From Puia sp963703355 (lineage in GTDB: Bacteria > Bacteroidota > Bacteroidia > Chitinophagales > Chitinophagaceae), in assembly GCA_963703355.1 (NCBI GenBank), contig OY969813.1:3720001-3784000 (forward strand): a stretch of DNA of 64,000 bases, in the 5' to 3' direction. Below the pieces are notes generated by a model. That model saw nothing but the letters and a program-made list of their open reading frames with translations. It had not been told where the DNA came from and ran no database searches. How positions within the stretch are numbered: position 1 is the stretch's first letter; every line of letters begins with the position of its first letter. A program made the translations under genes and the position numbers. Of this stretch, positions 33,587 through 42,500 are shown in pieces.

Positions 33587-33646
33587 TTTTCTATGCTATC
33601 TTTTGTAAATTAAATACTCATCAAATATTAAAATGAAAATCGGAAA

Positions 33647-33949
33647 ATGAGTTGGGCGACACATTATATTGAATTATTGAAAAAGGGAGATACTGTTCAA
33701 TTCAGGCCTCGTGGGAATTCCATGCAAGGTAAAATTAATTCCGGGCAGCTCGTTACAGTTGAAGCAATTCATGAAAAGGTGCTTAAACCAGGAGATATTG
33801 TGCTTTGCAAAGTCAATGGTTCCCAATATTTACATCTCATAAAAGCAATTCAGAAAGACAGGTATCAAATTGGTAATAATATCGGGCGAATAAATGGATG
33901 GATAAACAGAAATTCTATATTTGGTATCTGTATAAAAATAGAAGACTGA
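33647..33949 (+). CDS. S24/S26-like peptidase fold protein
   Basis: 100 residues with the LexA/signal-peptidase-like beta fold: FRPRGNSMQGKINSGQLVTVEAI (Ser in GNSM), KPGDIVLCKVNG, and LHLIKAIQKDRYQIGNN, where a Lys sits at about the place of the catalytic dyad partner. No DNA-binding or membrane domain. It lies 60 bp after rtcB on the same strand, so may belong to the RNA-repair operon; whether it is proteolytic is unknown. Confidence 0.7.
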   Translation: MSWATHYIELLKKGDTVQFRPRGNSMQGKINSGQLVTVEAIHEKVLKPGDIVLCKVNGSQYLHLIKAIQKDRYQIGNNIGRINGWINRNSIFGICIKIED

Positions 33950-34075
33950 ATTTAAATATTGCTTTTAAAAAAACGACAAATACATTGGATGGGTTGAATT
34001 GCCATTTTCCCTCTCATCGTTTTCAAATCAGTGGATTTAAATCTGTAGCATTTTATAGACAATAAAATAAGAATT

Positions 34076-34591
34076 ATGAGCTTGGAACAAACTAAACTAG
34101 AAGTCGAAATAAGAGGGAAATTTATGACTATGGCGTGTGACGTGGAATACTCCTTACTTAGAATAATTGCCTATAGTGCTCCAGATCCTCAAAATCAATT
34201 AAGAAAGTTCAAGAAAATGATGATGCACGAAAAAATTGAATGTACACTGAAAGATCTTAAAACGTACAAAAGTCACCTTTATATTGAATATGAATCCCAT
34301 TTGAATAAATTAATGGATTTTAAGGAAATGCGAAATCATTTTGCTCATCATACAATTCAATTTCATAATGCGCCTGATTTGACAACTTTCAAAATGATAT
34401 ATGTGGATGAAATCGCAGGTGTTGAGACTTTTGCCTCTAAGGAGTACACTTTAAATACTATTAAACAAAAAACTCAGGAATTCATCTTCATGAATAGAGA
34501 AATGATTACTTTATCAGTCAAGTTATTTAACGAACACAATTCGAAAACTGGTGAACAAAAGATCCTTGATCTTCCTGACTGGAATAAATAG
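34076..34591 (+). CDS. HEPN-like helical protein
   Basis: 171 residues, all-helical by eye, with the segment FKEMRNHFAHHTIQF at about residues 82-96. R-N-x3-H followed by His is the RNase motif of HEPN proteins. The start ATG follows an AT-rich gap of 126 bp after the S24-like gene. HEPN domains are common in toxins and defence RNases. Next to an RNA-repair operon, a role in cutting RNA that the operon repairs is a reasonable but unproven idea. Confidence 0.5.
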   Translation: MSLEQTKLEVEIRGKFMTMACDVEYSLLRIIAYSAPDPQNQLRKFKKMMMHEKIECTLKDLKTYKSHLYIEYESHLNKLMDFKEMRNHFAHHTIQFHNAPDLTTFKMIYVDEIAGVETFASKEYTLNTIKQKTQEFIFMNREMITLSVKLFNEHNSKTGEQKILDLPDWNK

Positions 34592-34711
34592 CTAGTAATC
34601 ATTTGAAACGACTTGAAACATTCATCTATCAATCTATTCGCGCAAGTTTATTTTAAATTTCAATCCGTACCTTTGTTTTTTTTGACTCTTTAACCCACTT
34701 AAACCTTTATC

Positions 34712-34930
34712 ATGGCCATCTCTAAGAAGAAATCAGCAAAAAAAGCTGCACCCAAAAAGAAATCAGCAAAAAAAGCTGCACCCAAAAAGAAGATCGCAAA
34801 AAAAGCTTTACCGAAAAAAGTTAGCAAAAAAGTCGCTCCCAAAAAAACATCAAAAAAGGCAGCTAAAAGAAAAGCAGCACCGAAAAAGAAAGCTGCACGT
34901 AAAGGTGGAGGTGACGGCGGTGCAATGTAA
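34712..34930 (+). CDS. Histone-H1-like Lys/Ala-rich protein
   Basis: 72 residues, mostly Lys, Ala and Pro (repeats like KKSAKKAAPKKK), ending in a glycine-rich GGGDGGAM tail. A 30-bp unit is present twice in perfect tandem near the 5' end. Resembles Hc1-type nucleoid proteins; a longer cousin of the 32-residue peptide at 6259. Starts MAISKKK. The next gene begins 8 bp after its stop. Confidence 0.75.
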   Translation: MAISKKKSAKKAAPKKKSAKKAAPKKKIAKKALPKKVSKKVAPKKTSKKAAKRKAAPKKKAARKGGGDGGAM

Positions 34931-34938
34931 AAATTTAT

Positions 34939-35499
34939 ATGACGCCCGAACAACAAATTGAAATATTACAGCAGCAATCTGCTGCAAAACTTACAGAGTT
35001 TAAAAGCGCTATTGACGAGATCATTACTGAAAAAATAAAAGATTTCTGTGAAAAACAATCTGCTGTGAAAGAGCCCGAGGAACACAAAAAAGGCAAAGCC
35101 TTGAACGAATACATCATACTATCTAAAGAATTTACGTCTGCGGCGAGCACGGTAAATAGAAGCCTTGCATTAGGTGGTTTGGGGATTATTTGGATTTTTA
35201 TAAAACCAGAAACGCATTTGGTTAACCCTGCTATTGTTAATATACCTCTTGTCTCTCTCGCGATATCTCTTGGTATAGACTTACTGCAATATTTTTTCGG
35301 CGCTATATCATGGAAAATATTCTATAGGGTTAAATTTAAAATATGGAAAAAAAGTGGATTTAATAATCAATATGCATCAGATATTGAGGCGCCAGATTGG
35401 ATAACTGGAACAATTGACTGTTTATGGCTTTGTAAAATATTAGCTATGGGAGTCGCCTATTTTTTCCTCATAAATTTCCTTTTCACCCAAATTAAATAG
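34939..35499 (+). CDS. Predicted three-helix membrane protein, unknown function
   Basis: 186 residues. An N-terminal coiled-coil-like stretch (EQQIEILQQQSAAKL) is followed by hydrophobic segments at about 75-90, 97-125 and 165-182. No family recognised. Last gene before the right end of the element, 8 bp after the histone-like gene. Confidence 0.6.
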   Translation: MTPEQQIEILQQQSAAKLTEFKSAIDEIITEKIKDFCEKQSAVKEPEEHKKGKALNEYIILSKEFTSAASTVNRSLALGGLGIIWIFIKPETHLVNPAIVNIPLVSLAISLGIDLLQYFFGAISWKIFYRVKFKIWKKSGFNNQYASDIEAPDWITGTIDCLWLCKILAMGVAYFFLINFLFTQIK

Positions 35500-35803
35500 A
35501 AAAGGATCCAGCAGCGTTTGCTCAATAAGATGGAAAAGTGGCAAGTGACCTTGAAAGTATAAGCGGCATGGATGTTACAGTTCTATTGGGGTAGTCCTAT
35601 AAGGCGTTTAAGTTTTAAGTCAATCACAGAGTAATCTCATCATTTTACGTTTGGGTGTTATCTTAGTCCTGATCAGACTGTTTTTCTAAAAAGTTTAACT
35701 GATTTTAAATTTTGTTTAAATTGCGTAGCATCAGGTGTAAAATTCGGTGACAGCAATTTCAAGAAGCTCTCAAACGTAATACAGGTGCGGTTTCTCAAAC
35801 ACC
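35500..35803. other. Right-end non-coding region of the element
   Basis: About 300 bp without a gene. Holds the right copy of the 18-bp end repeat (35733-35750) and, at 35551-35564, a 14-base match to tmRNA positions 11984-11997 that is not extended. Confidence 0.6.
35733..35750. repeat. 18-bp direct repeat, right inner end (candidate arm site)
   Basis: Identical to 12425-12442, in the same orientation, 53 bp inside attR. Expected for an integrase arm-type site pair. Confidence 0.6.
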
Positions 35804-35825
35804 GTTCGATTCTCCTCACCTCCAC
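35804..35825 (+). repeat. attR: second copy of the tmRNA 3' end
   Basis: 22 bp identical to 12301-12322 (GTTCGATTCT to CTCCAC). Upstream sequence no longer resembles tmRNA, as expected at the far end of an element. Followed by CCA, then by its own hairpin terminator. This is the original chromosomal tmRNA tail or an earlier junction. Confidence 0.88.
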
Positions 35826-35833
35826 CAATTTGA

Positions 35834-35859
35834 AGCCCCTGATTTTCAGGGGCTTTTTG
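35834..35859 (+). terminator. Terminator following attR
   Basis: AGCCCCTGA pairs with TCAGGGGCT around a 3-nt loop, then five T. Probably the tmRNA terminator from before the element arrived, 8 bp beyond the copy of the tmRNA end. Confidence 0.75.
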
Positions 35860-35889
35860 ATATAGACTATTTTTCTTATCATTGTCTGA

Positions 35890-36534
35890 ATGATCTCCGA
35901 TGAAATCAGGGAAAAACTTCAAAATATCATTAGAGGAACTAGCCTCACGGGGCAAGCGGATCGTTGCACAACGATCAGAAATATCCTTGTCCAAAGCTTT
36001 ACAACAAGTACAACAGTTAAAAGCGAATTCGAAAGTAGGGCAATTGTCAAAGAAAAGCAGGCCCAGTTCTTAAAAGATCACGCTAAAAAGTCAGGGTTTT
36101 GGATGGATTCATTGCCAACCTGTGAATATCTCGCTAGTGGAGGTGAATCAGAGGTTTATCTTGCTTCAGATAAACTCAACGTCATTAAGGTTAACGACGC
36201 CGTTTACTATGCAACATGGGCTGAATACTTCAATAGCCTGGTAATACATAATTTACTATTTCCAAATACGAGTTATTCATTAGTAGGATTTATAGAAACT
36301 CAGGGAAGACTTTGTGCTATATTGCAACAACCCTTTATTGCAGGCGAACAGGCCGGACTTGAGGACATTAAAGAATTGTTGATTTTTAATGGCTTCGAAA
36401 ATATAAAACGGCAGGATTATTTCAACAGAGAGTTTGGACTATTGCTGGAAGATATGCATGATGAGAATGTAATAGCCGGACAGGATGTTTTGTTTTTCAT
36501 TGACACGGTCTACTATATTATGAGTAACAGTTGA
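35890..36534 (+). CDS. Protein-kinase-like protein (polyvalent-protein kinase type)
   Basis: 214 residues. A glycine-loop-like ASGGESEVYLASDKLNVIKVND (shown as GGESEVYLA and NVIKV) at about 80-103 is followed by a C-lobe with FGLLLEDMHDENVIAGQDVLFFIDTV: HDEN is in the place of the catalytic HxDxxxN and IDT in that of DFG. This pattern matches the kinases found in phage and conjugative-element polyvalent proteins. It stands alone between attR and the partial third repeat, so is probably cargo of an older or satellite insertion. Confidence 0.6.
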   Translation: MISDEIREKLQNIIRGTSLTGQADRCTTIRNILVQSFTTSTTVKSEFESRAIVKEKQAQFLKDHAKKSGFWMDSLPTCEYLASGGESEVYLASDKLNVIKVNDAVYYATWAEYFNSLVIHNLLFPNTSYSLVGFIETQGRLCAILQQPFIAGEQAGLEDIKELLIFNGFENIKRQDYFNREFGLLLEDMHDENVIAGQDVLFFIDTVYYIMSNS

Positions 36535-36603
36535 GCATTCATCTATTCAGAATAAAAATTCGGGAAATGTCTCCCAACAGTTAAATAAGATATTCTTAAG
36601 ACT

Positions 36604-36616
36604 TCCTCACCTCCAC
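36604..36616 (+). repeat. Partial third copy of the tmRNA-end repeat
   Basis: TCCTCACCTCCAC matches the last 13 bp of the 22-bp att repeat (one mismatch just before extends it weakly). Like the other two copies it is followed closely by a hairpin terminator. Suggests a second insertion event, spanning about 35826-36616. Confidence 0.5.
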
Positions 36617-36626
36617 GAAATATTGA

Positions 36627-36668
36627 ATGCCTTGTAACATCATAGATTACAAGGCATTTTTATTTTTA
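36627..36668 (+). terminator. Terminator after the third repeat copy
   Basis: ATGCCTTGTAA pairs perfectly with TTACAAGGCAT around a 9-nt loop (36627-36657), then TTTTTATTTTTAA. Strong factor-independent terminator; the plausible native tmRNA terminator if the third copy marks the ancestral junction. Confidence 0.75.
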
Positions 36669-36770
36669 ATTGAAGCGTGAGAAATGATGTTGACTCTCAT
36701 TAGCGTTTCCGGGTTATAAGGAAATTTTAAAATTTCCGTAAATTCATTCATTACAATTAAACCTGATTCA

Positions 36771-37823
36771 ATAAAAAAAACGCTCCGATTTTTTAGCCTC
36801 TTAACGTCCGTATTTTTTTCAGTTCAACCGACTAATGCATGTACCCGGGTAGTTTATGAGGGAACCGGTGGTTTGATTATGACGGCGCGTTCTATGGACT
36901 GGAGGGATCCCATTCCTGCCAATCTTTGGGTATTCCCAAGAGGTATGGAGCGTAACGGGCAGGTGGGTTCGAATTCTGTTAGGTGGAAATCCAAGTATGG
37001 AAGCGCAACCACCAGCTCATGGGATATCGCGACTTCCGACGGTATGAACGAAAAAGGACTGGTTGCTAATCTGCTTTGGTTGGGCGAAACGGATTATCCT
37101 CATTTTGACATGAACGGAAAAATAAAAGGAATAGCCGTGTCGTTCTGGGCACAATATATTCTGGACAATTTTGCAACGGTTTCAGAGGCGGTAGCAGATT
37201 TTGAAAAAGGAGATTTTGTAGTGGTGTCGGATGTTATACCAGGCACCAGCCGTTTTGCAACCGTACATATTTCTATCTCAGATGCATCGGGCGATAATGC
37301 TGTGATGGAATATATTAAAGGGAAACTTATTATTCATCACGATCGATCGTATAATGTGATGACCAATTCTCCTGTCTTCGAACAACAACTCTCTATTAAT
37401 TCCTATTGGAAAGGAATACCGGGAAACATTATGCTGCCAGGTACTAACCGTGCGGCAGACCGCTACGTTCGTGCATCATATTACATTGCCGCCATACCAA
37501 AAACAGATAACACACGCGTAGCACTGGCCAGTGTTTTTGGCGTTATCAGAAACTGTTCCGTTCCCCTGGGCATCTCATCTCCTGATGAACCCAATATTTC
37601 TTCTACACGCTGGAGAACGGTTTCAGATCAAAAAAATCTGATCTATTATTTCGAAAACGCGTTAAATCCAAACATCGTCTGGGTGGAATTCAGCAAACTT
37701 GATTTCAAAGAAAAGATGCCCGTGAAAAAGCTCACGCTGGAAAATAATGAAAATTATTCCGGTGAATCATCGAAAGATTTTCAAACCACGCAGCCGATGA
37801 AATTTCTGGGATTGGCCGGATGA
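36771..37823 (+). CDS. Choloylglycine hydrolase / penicillin V acylase family Ntn hydrolase, start codon lost
   Basis: Exported Ntn hydrolase that cleaves amide bonds in bile salts, penicillin V or acyl-homoserine lactones. The frame encodes a signal peptide KKTLRFFSLLTSVFF ending PTNA, then the nucleophile Cys in CTRVVYEGTGG, TARSMDWRDP, then NEKGLVANLLWL and N-terminal-core motifs, up to SRFATVHISI. But there is no ATG, GTG or TTG before the Cys: the codon where the start is expected (36771) is ATA. The first standard start codon (TTG 36873) would remove the catalytic Cys. Either ATA or ATT initiates, or ATG mutated and the gene is decaying. Confidence 0.75.
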   Translation: MKKTLRFFSLLTSVFFSVQPTNACTRVVYEGTGGLIMTARSMDWRDPIPANLWVFPRGMERNGQVGSNSVRWKSKYGSATTSSWDIATSDGMNEKGLVANLLWLGETDYPHFDMNGKIKGIAVSFWAQYILDNFATVSEAVADFEKGDFVVVSDVIPGTSRFATVHISISDASGDNAVMEYIKGKLIIHHDRSYNVMTNSPVFEQQLSINSYWKGIPGNIMLPGTNRAADRYVRASYYIAAIPKTDNTRVALASVFGVIRNCSVPLGISSPDEPNISSTRWRTVSDQKNLIYYFENALNPNIVWVEFSKLDFKEKMPVKKLTLENNENYSGESSKDFQTTQPMKFLGLAG

Positions 37824-38260
37824 AGTTTTTTAAAGTTTACGAGCTTACTATAAAACAACCCATCTGTATGTTCAAAAAACTATAAGGAATATACTTAACC
37901 AAGTTTGATACGTTCAATTTTTGTTAACAACTTCAAGACTTTTCAGTCAGTTTTTGTAGAACGTTATCGGAGTTCCAACGGTGTTTTCGATTAATCCAAC
38001 ACCTGATTTTCCATAGGCTCAAACTGATATTCCATGAAGAAAAGCTTAATGGACGGCAGTTTATAATTTAATATGAATAAAGAAAAGAAGCTTAAAAAAT
38101 GTATTGGCAAACGGAAATATTTATTATCTCCATGTTGAATCTGAACCTTATAATAACTTTGAGGTAGAGAAATCCCGCATTTATTTTTAGGGCTTGTATA
38201 ATGAAGTTATTACTCCGGAGTCTTAGAAAGGAGAGCCAGAAAAATTTTTAACTTACCGGA
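37824..38260. other. 437-bp region before fecR without a gene
   Basis: Only tiny frames are seen. FecR genes are usually preceded by an ECF sigma gene; no sigma-factor motif can be read here on either strand. AAAGGAGAG lies about 30 bp before the fecR start. Confidence 0.55.
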
Positions 38261-39457
38261 ATGAGTACAGAAGAATCTTCCAGGCCAGAAGCTTCCGAAG
38301 AGTCCGCGAAAAGAATCGCCTATCTGATCAATGGGTATAATCTGGATAATCTAACTATACCCGAACACCAAGAATTGGATGAATGGGTTACATCGGATAT
38401 AAAGAACCAGCAGCTATTCGAAGAACTAACGGATCCGGTCAATTTAAAAAAATGGATGGGAGTAATGCAGAGGCTTGACAGAAAAGCAGCTCTCGAAAAA
38501 ATCAAAAAACGTATAGATTTTGAAAAAGCTCCAAGGTCTTTTCTGCGTGGAAGATTCAAGCAATATTGGGTGGCCGCTGCAATTGTTGTGTGTCTGATTC
38601 TTTTTGGATTGCACCGGTTTGAAAAACCCGGTATATCGCATCCTTCAGGGATTGCAGTTAAGAAAGATCTCCCAGCTGGCGGCAGACATGCGGTTCTGAC
38701 ATTAAGCACCGGCGAAAATATTTTGCTTGATACTGCAAGATCCGGAGATATTACAATCGGAAGCCGTTACGTGCAAATTTCCAAAGACAGTTCCGGTCTG
38801 GAATATACAAAGGCAATTAAAACGAATAGTGAAATTCTATACAATGTGCTTACCATCCCGGCTGGTGGCGAATATCAGGTTCATTTAAGTGACGGCACCA
38901 GAGTCTGGCTGAATGCTTCTTCTTCGCTCAGGTATCCGGAAAACTTTTCTGACTCTACAAGAAGGGTCGAATTAAATGGTGAAGGATATTTTGAAGTTGC
39001 AAAAGATGCGGCCCATCCTTTTATCGTTTCAACAGGGACTAATGATGTGCGCGTTCTTGGAACTCATTTCAATGTGAATGCATATGCGGATAACCGGGAG
39101 ACGATAGTTACCCTCGCCGAAGGTCTGGTAAGATTAAATGGATCGGTGATATTAAAACCAGGTGAACAGGGGGCGATTGATGCTTCAGGAAAAATAATTA
39201 CTGGAATCGCTGATCTGGAATCTGCCCTGGCATGGAAAGACGGCCAATTTGTTTTTAAGATGGAGCCGCTTGAAAAAGTAATGCAGCAGGTATCGCATTG
39301 GTATGATGCAAGAATCGTATATCAGGATAATGTTTCAGAGCATTTTAACGCACGTATACCGCGGGATGTTCCCGCCAGCAAACTGCTTCACCTGTTGGAA
39401 GCGACGGGACGGGTTCATTTTAAAATAGAAGATAGAGTTATTACAGTTATGAGATAG
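38261..39457 (+). CDS. FecR-type anti-sigma factor
   Basis: 398 residues. Cytoplasmic N-terminal part (about 1-90), one membrane helix (about 104-118, YWVAAAIVVCLILFGLH), then the periplasmic FecR domain (LPAGGEYQVHLSDGTRVWLNASSSLRYP, shown in short) and the C-terminal DUF4974-like domain (FKMEPLEKVMQQVSHWYDARIVY). It holds an ECF sigma factor inactive until the SusC/STN receptor signals. The sigma gene is not adjacent; the candidate is at 48994. First gene of the SusC/SusD operon, 59 bp before SusC. Confidence 0.92.
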   Translation: MSTEESSRPEASEESAKRIAYLINGYNLDNLTIPEHQELDEWVTSDIKNQQLFEELTDPVNLKKWMGVMQRLDRKAALEKIKKRIDFEKAPRSFLRGRFKQYWVAAAIVVCLILFGLHRFEKPGISHPSGIAVKKDLPAGGRHAVLTLSTGENILLDTARSGDITIGSRYVQISKDSSGLEYTKAIKTNSEILYNVLTIPAGGEYQVHLSDGTRVWLNASSSLRYPENFSDSTRRVELNGEGYFEVAKDAAHPFIVSTGTNDVRVLGTHFNVNAYADNRETIVTLAEGLVRLNGSVILKPGEQGAIDASGKIITGIADLESALAWKDGQFVFKMEPLEKVMQQVSHWYDARIVYQDNVSEHFNARIPRDVPASKLLHLLEATGRVHFKIEDRVITVMR

Positions 39458-39516
39458 AATCTTTCAAAAAGAGACTGCCATTCCACCCATATTTTGTTAA
39501 CCCGAAAATCAAAACA

Positions 39517-42500
39517 ATGCGCTTGTATGCATGTCCTATAAAATCATGTCCATTCCTGATTCTTTTTTTCTTAGGCAGTATCAGTTCCTTAAAGGCTCAA
39601 ACTGAAGAACGCATTAGTATTAAACTCCAAAATGTTTCTCTTGAAAAGGTATTTTCAGTAATTGAATCCAAGACTGAATATCGCTTTGTATATACCGAAG
39701 AACAATTGAAGGATTCCCGGCTGATTTCACTTTCGGAAAATAAGGAATCGGTTCAGGCAATATTGAAAAAATGTTTTCAGGATCAGCCTGTGTATTATTC
39801 CGTTGAAAACAAGTATATAATAATTCATAGAAAAGAGGAAGATCGGAAAATCGTTTTATATGATTTAAAAGGAAGGATAACAAGCGAAAAGGGTGAGGCA
39901 CTCGAAGGTGTGACTGTGCTAGTTAAGGGAACTAATCAGGGAACCAAGACGAGCGTATCGGGCGAATATATTCTGCATGACCTGAAAGGAAATGAATTTT
40001 TGCTTGTGTCTTTTATTGGCTATGAGACGCAGGAAATCTTTTTAAGCGACCGAAAAAATATTGATATAAGGTTAAAACTTTCCTACAATTCATTGGATGA
40101 AACCGTAGTGAAGGGATATTATAATACAACCATCCGTATGAATACAGGTAATGTTGGAACCGTGAAGTCTAAAACCATTGAAGAACAACCTGTCTCCAAT
40201 CCGCTTGCTGCCTTGGAAGGTCAGGTAGCAGGTTTGGATATCACACAAACGACTGGCGTTCCCGGAGGAAATTTTACGGTTCAGATACGGGGACAAAATA
40301 GTATTGCAAATGGCAACAACCCATTGTACATAATCGATGGTGTACCCTACGGCTCCAGTTCCCTTTCTTCGGAAGCAACTGCTTATTCCATCGTCAACCA
40401 GGCCAGCCCTCTCAATTATATTAATCCAGCAGAAATTGAGCGGGTAGAAATCCTGAAGGACGCAGATGCCACGGCAATTTACGGCTCCAGGGGAGCCAAT
40501 GGTGTGATCCTTATCACTACAAAGAAAGGATCGGAAGGCACTTCGAAAATCGACATCAACCTTTATTCAGGAATAGGAACTGTGACCCGGATGATGCCTC
40601 TGCTCAATACCCAGCAGTATCTTGCAATGCGACATGAGGCTTTTTTTAATGATCAGGAAACTCCGGACGATAACAATGCTTACGATCTCACCGTTTGGGA
40701 CACAACAAGATATACCAACTGGCAGAAATTTTTAATTGGCAATCAGGCTCATTTAGATAATGCTCAGGCAAATATATCCGGTGGTTCAGCCAATACACAG
40801 TACTCGCTGGGCCTCGGATATAATAAAGCGACAACTGTTTTTCCGGGTGATCTGGGAGAGCAGAAGGCTTCTGCATTTTTTAATATCACGCATAAAAGTT
40901 TTAATCAGAAATTCAAAGCCGTTTTTTCAGGTAGTTTTTTGTCTGATAATAATAATCTGATACAAATTGACCTGACCCCTTCAGCACTTTACCTGCCGCC
41001 GGACGCGCCACCCATTTACGATTCTGCCGGTAATCTGAACTGGGGAACTCCGAGTGCTCCGTTCAGCAATCCACTTAGTCTTTTACAACGAAAATACCTA
41101 AGCAACGCCAATAATCTGATCGGCAACATGGTATTGGAATACCAGCTATTGAAAGGCCTGAAGTTAAAAGCAAACGCTGGTTATACACAGACTTTCTTAT
41201 CTGAAAATTCAACTTTACCTATTAGCGCCGAACCCCCTTATTATGGAATGACAACGGGTACATCAACCTTTGCAACTAATAATATAAAGACGTGGATCGT
41301 CGAGCCACAAATAGAGTATCAATTGCATATGGGGGTACAGCATTTCTCGGCATTGGTTGGTACCACATTTCAGCAAAGTGTACAGCAGGGACAAACTCTG
41401 TATGGAACTGGGTACACCAATGACGGATTACTGGAAAATATTGCGGGCGCCTCCGATATAACAGTCATTGAATCTCACTATACGCAATACCGATATGATG
41501 CTTTTTTTGGCAGACTGAATTATGACTGGCAGTCCAAATATCTGGTCAATCTGACGGGCAGAAGGGATGGATCAAGCCGTTTTGGTCCAGGTAAACAATT
41601 TGCGAATTTCGGAGCTGTCGGACTCGGATGGATATTTTCAAAAGAAGCATTTATAAATCAAAACCTATCCTTCCTGAGTTTTGGAAAAATACGAGGCAGT
41701 TATGGAATCACAGGTAATGACCAGATCGGAGACTATCAATACCTTTCAACCTACAATGCGACTTCTTATCCCTATCAGCAGAGTGCTGGTTTATATCCTG
41801 CACAGCTCAGCAACCCGGACTATAGCTGGGAAACAAATAAAAAAAGCGAACTGGCGATCGAGCTTGGCTTTCTGAAAGACCGGATATTATTTTCACTGAG
41901 CGGCTACCGGAATATTTCCTCCAATCAACTTGTTGGTTATTCACTGCCATTGATTACTGGTTTTTCTTCGGTCGTTGCAAATTTACCTGCAACTGTCCTG
42001 AATTCCGGAACCGAATGGGAATTGCAAACCATCAATATGAATGGTAAAAAATTTACCTGGACAAGCAGTATTAATTTAACCATACCACACAATAAATTAC
42101 TTTCTTATCCAAATCTGGCTGGTTCACCCTATGCAAATTTTTATGTGGTTGGCAAATCACTTTATACAAAACAACTTTATCACTCAACAGGAGTGAACCC
42201 CCAAACCGGTGTTTATACATTTCAGGATGTGGACAACGATGGTCAGATATCTTATCCCAATGATCTGACATCTTACAAACAGATTGCAAAATCTTATTAT
42301 GGTGGTTTTCAGAATAACTTTTCTTTTAAAGGCTGGCAGTTGAACATATTCTTTCAATTTGTAAAGCAGACCGGATTTAATTATCAGTCAACGACTTATC
42401 TGGCTCCCGGCATGATATCGAATCAACCAGTGCTGGTTTTAAACCGCTGGCAAAATAAAGGTGATCAGTCCCCGGTTCAGAAATTTACTCAGGACGCCGG

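Larger units (their letters stand above)
12301..35825. mobile_element. 23.5-kb integrative mobilisable element in the tmRNA gene
   Basis: Bounded by 22-bp direct repeats of the tmRNA 3' end. Left end: tyrosine integrase, convergent cargo gene, winged-helix and excisionase-like genes, candidate oriT, MobC-like gene and a frameshifted relaxase. No type IV secretion, coupling protein or replication initiator is seen, so movement would need a helper element. Cargo: lipoproteins and TPR protein, GbsR/epimerase cluster, SPFH/NAD-kinase-like/HNH/rhomboid cluster, WYL/TROVE/Y RNA/RtcB locus, HEPN-like and histone-like genes. The relaxase frameshift suggests it is no longer self-mobilising. An 18-bp repeat near both inner ends supports the boundaries. 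Confidence 0.85.

Noticed and set aside
35551..35564. Fourteen-base match to tmRNA 11984-11997 near the right end of the element
   Set aside because: The match does not extend and no other tmRNA part is nearby, so a tmRNA remnant cannot be supported.
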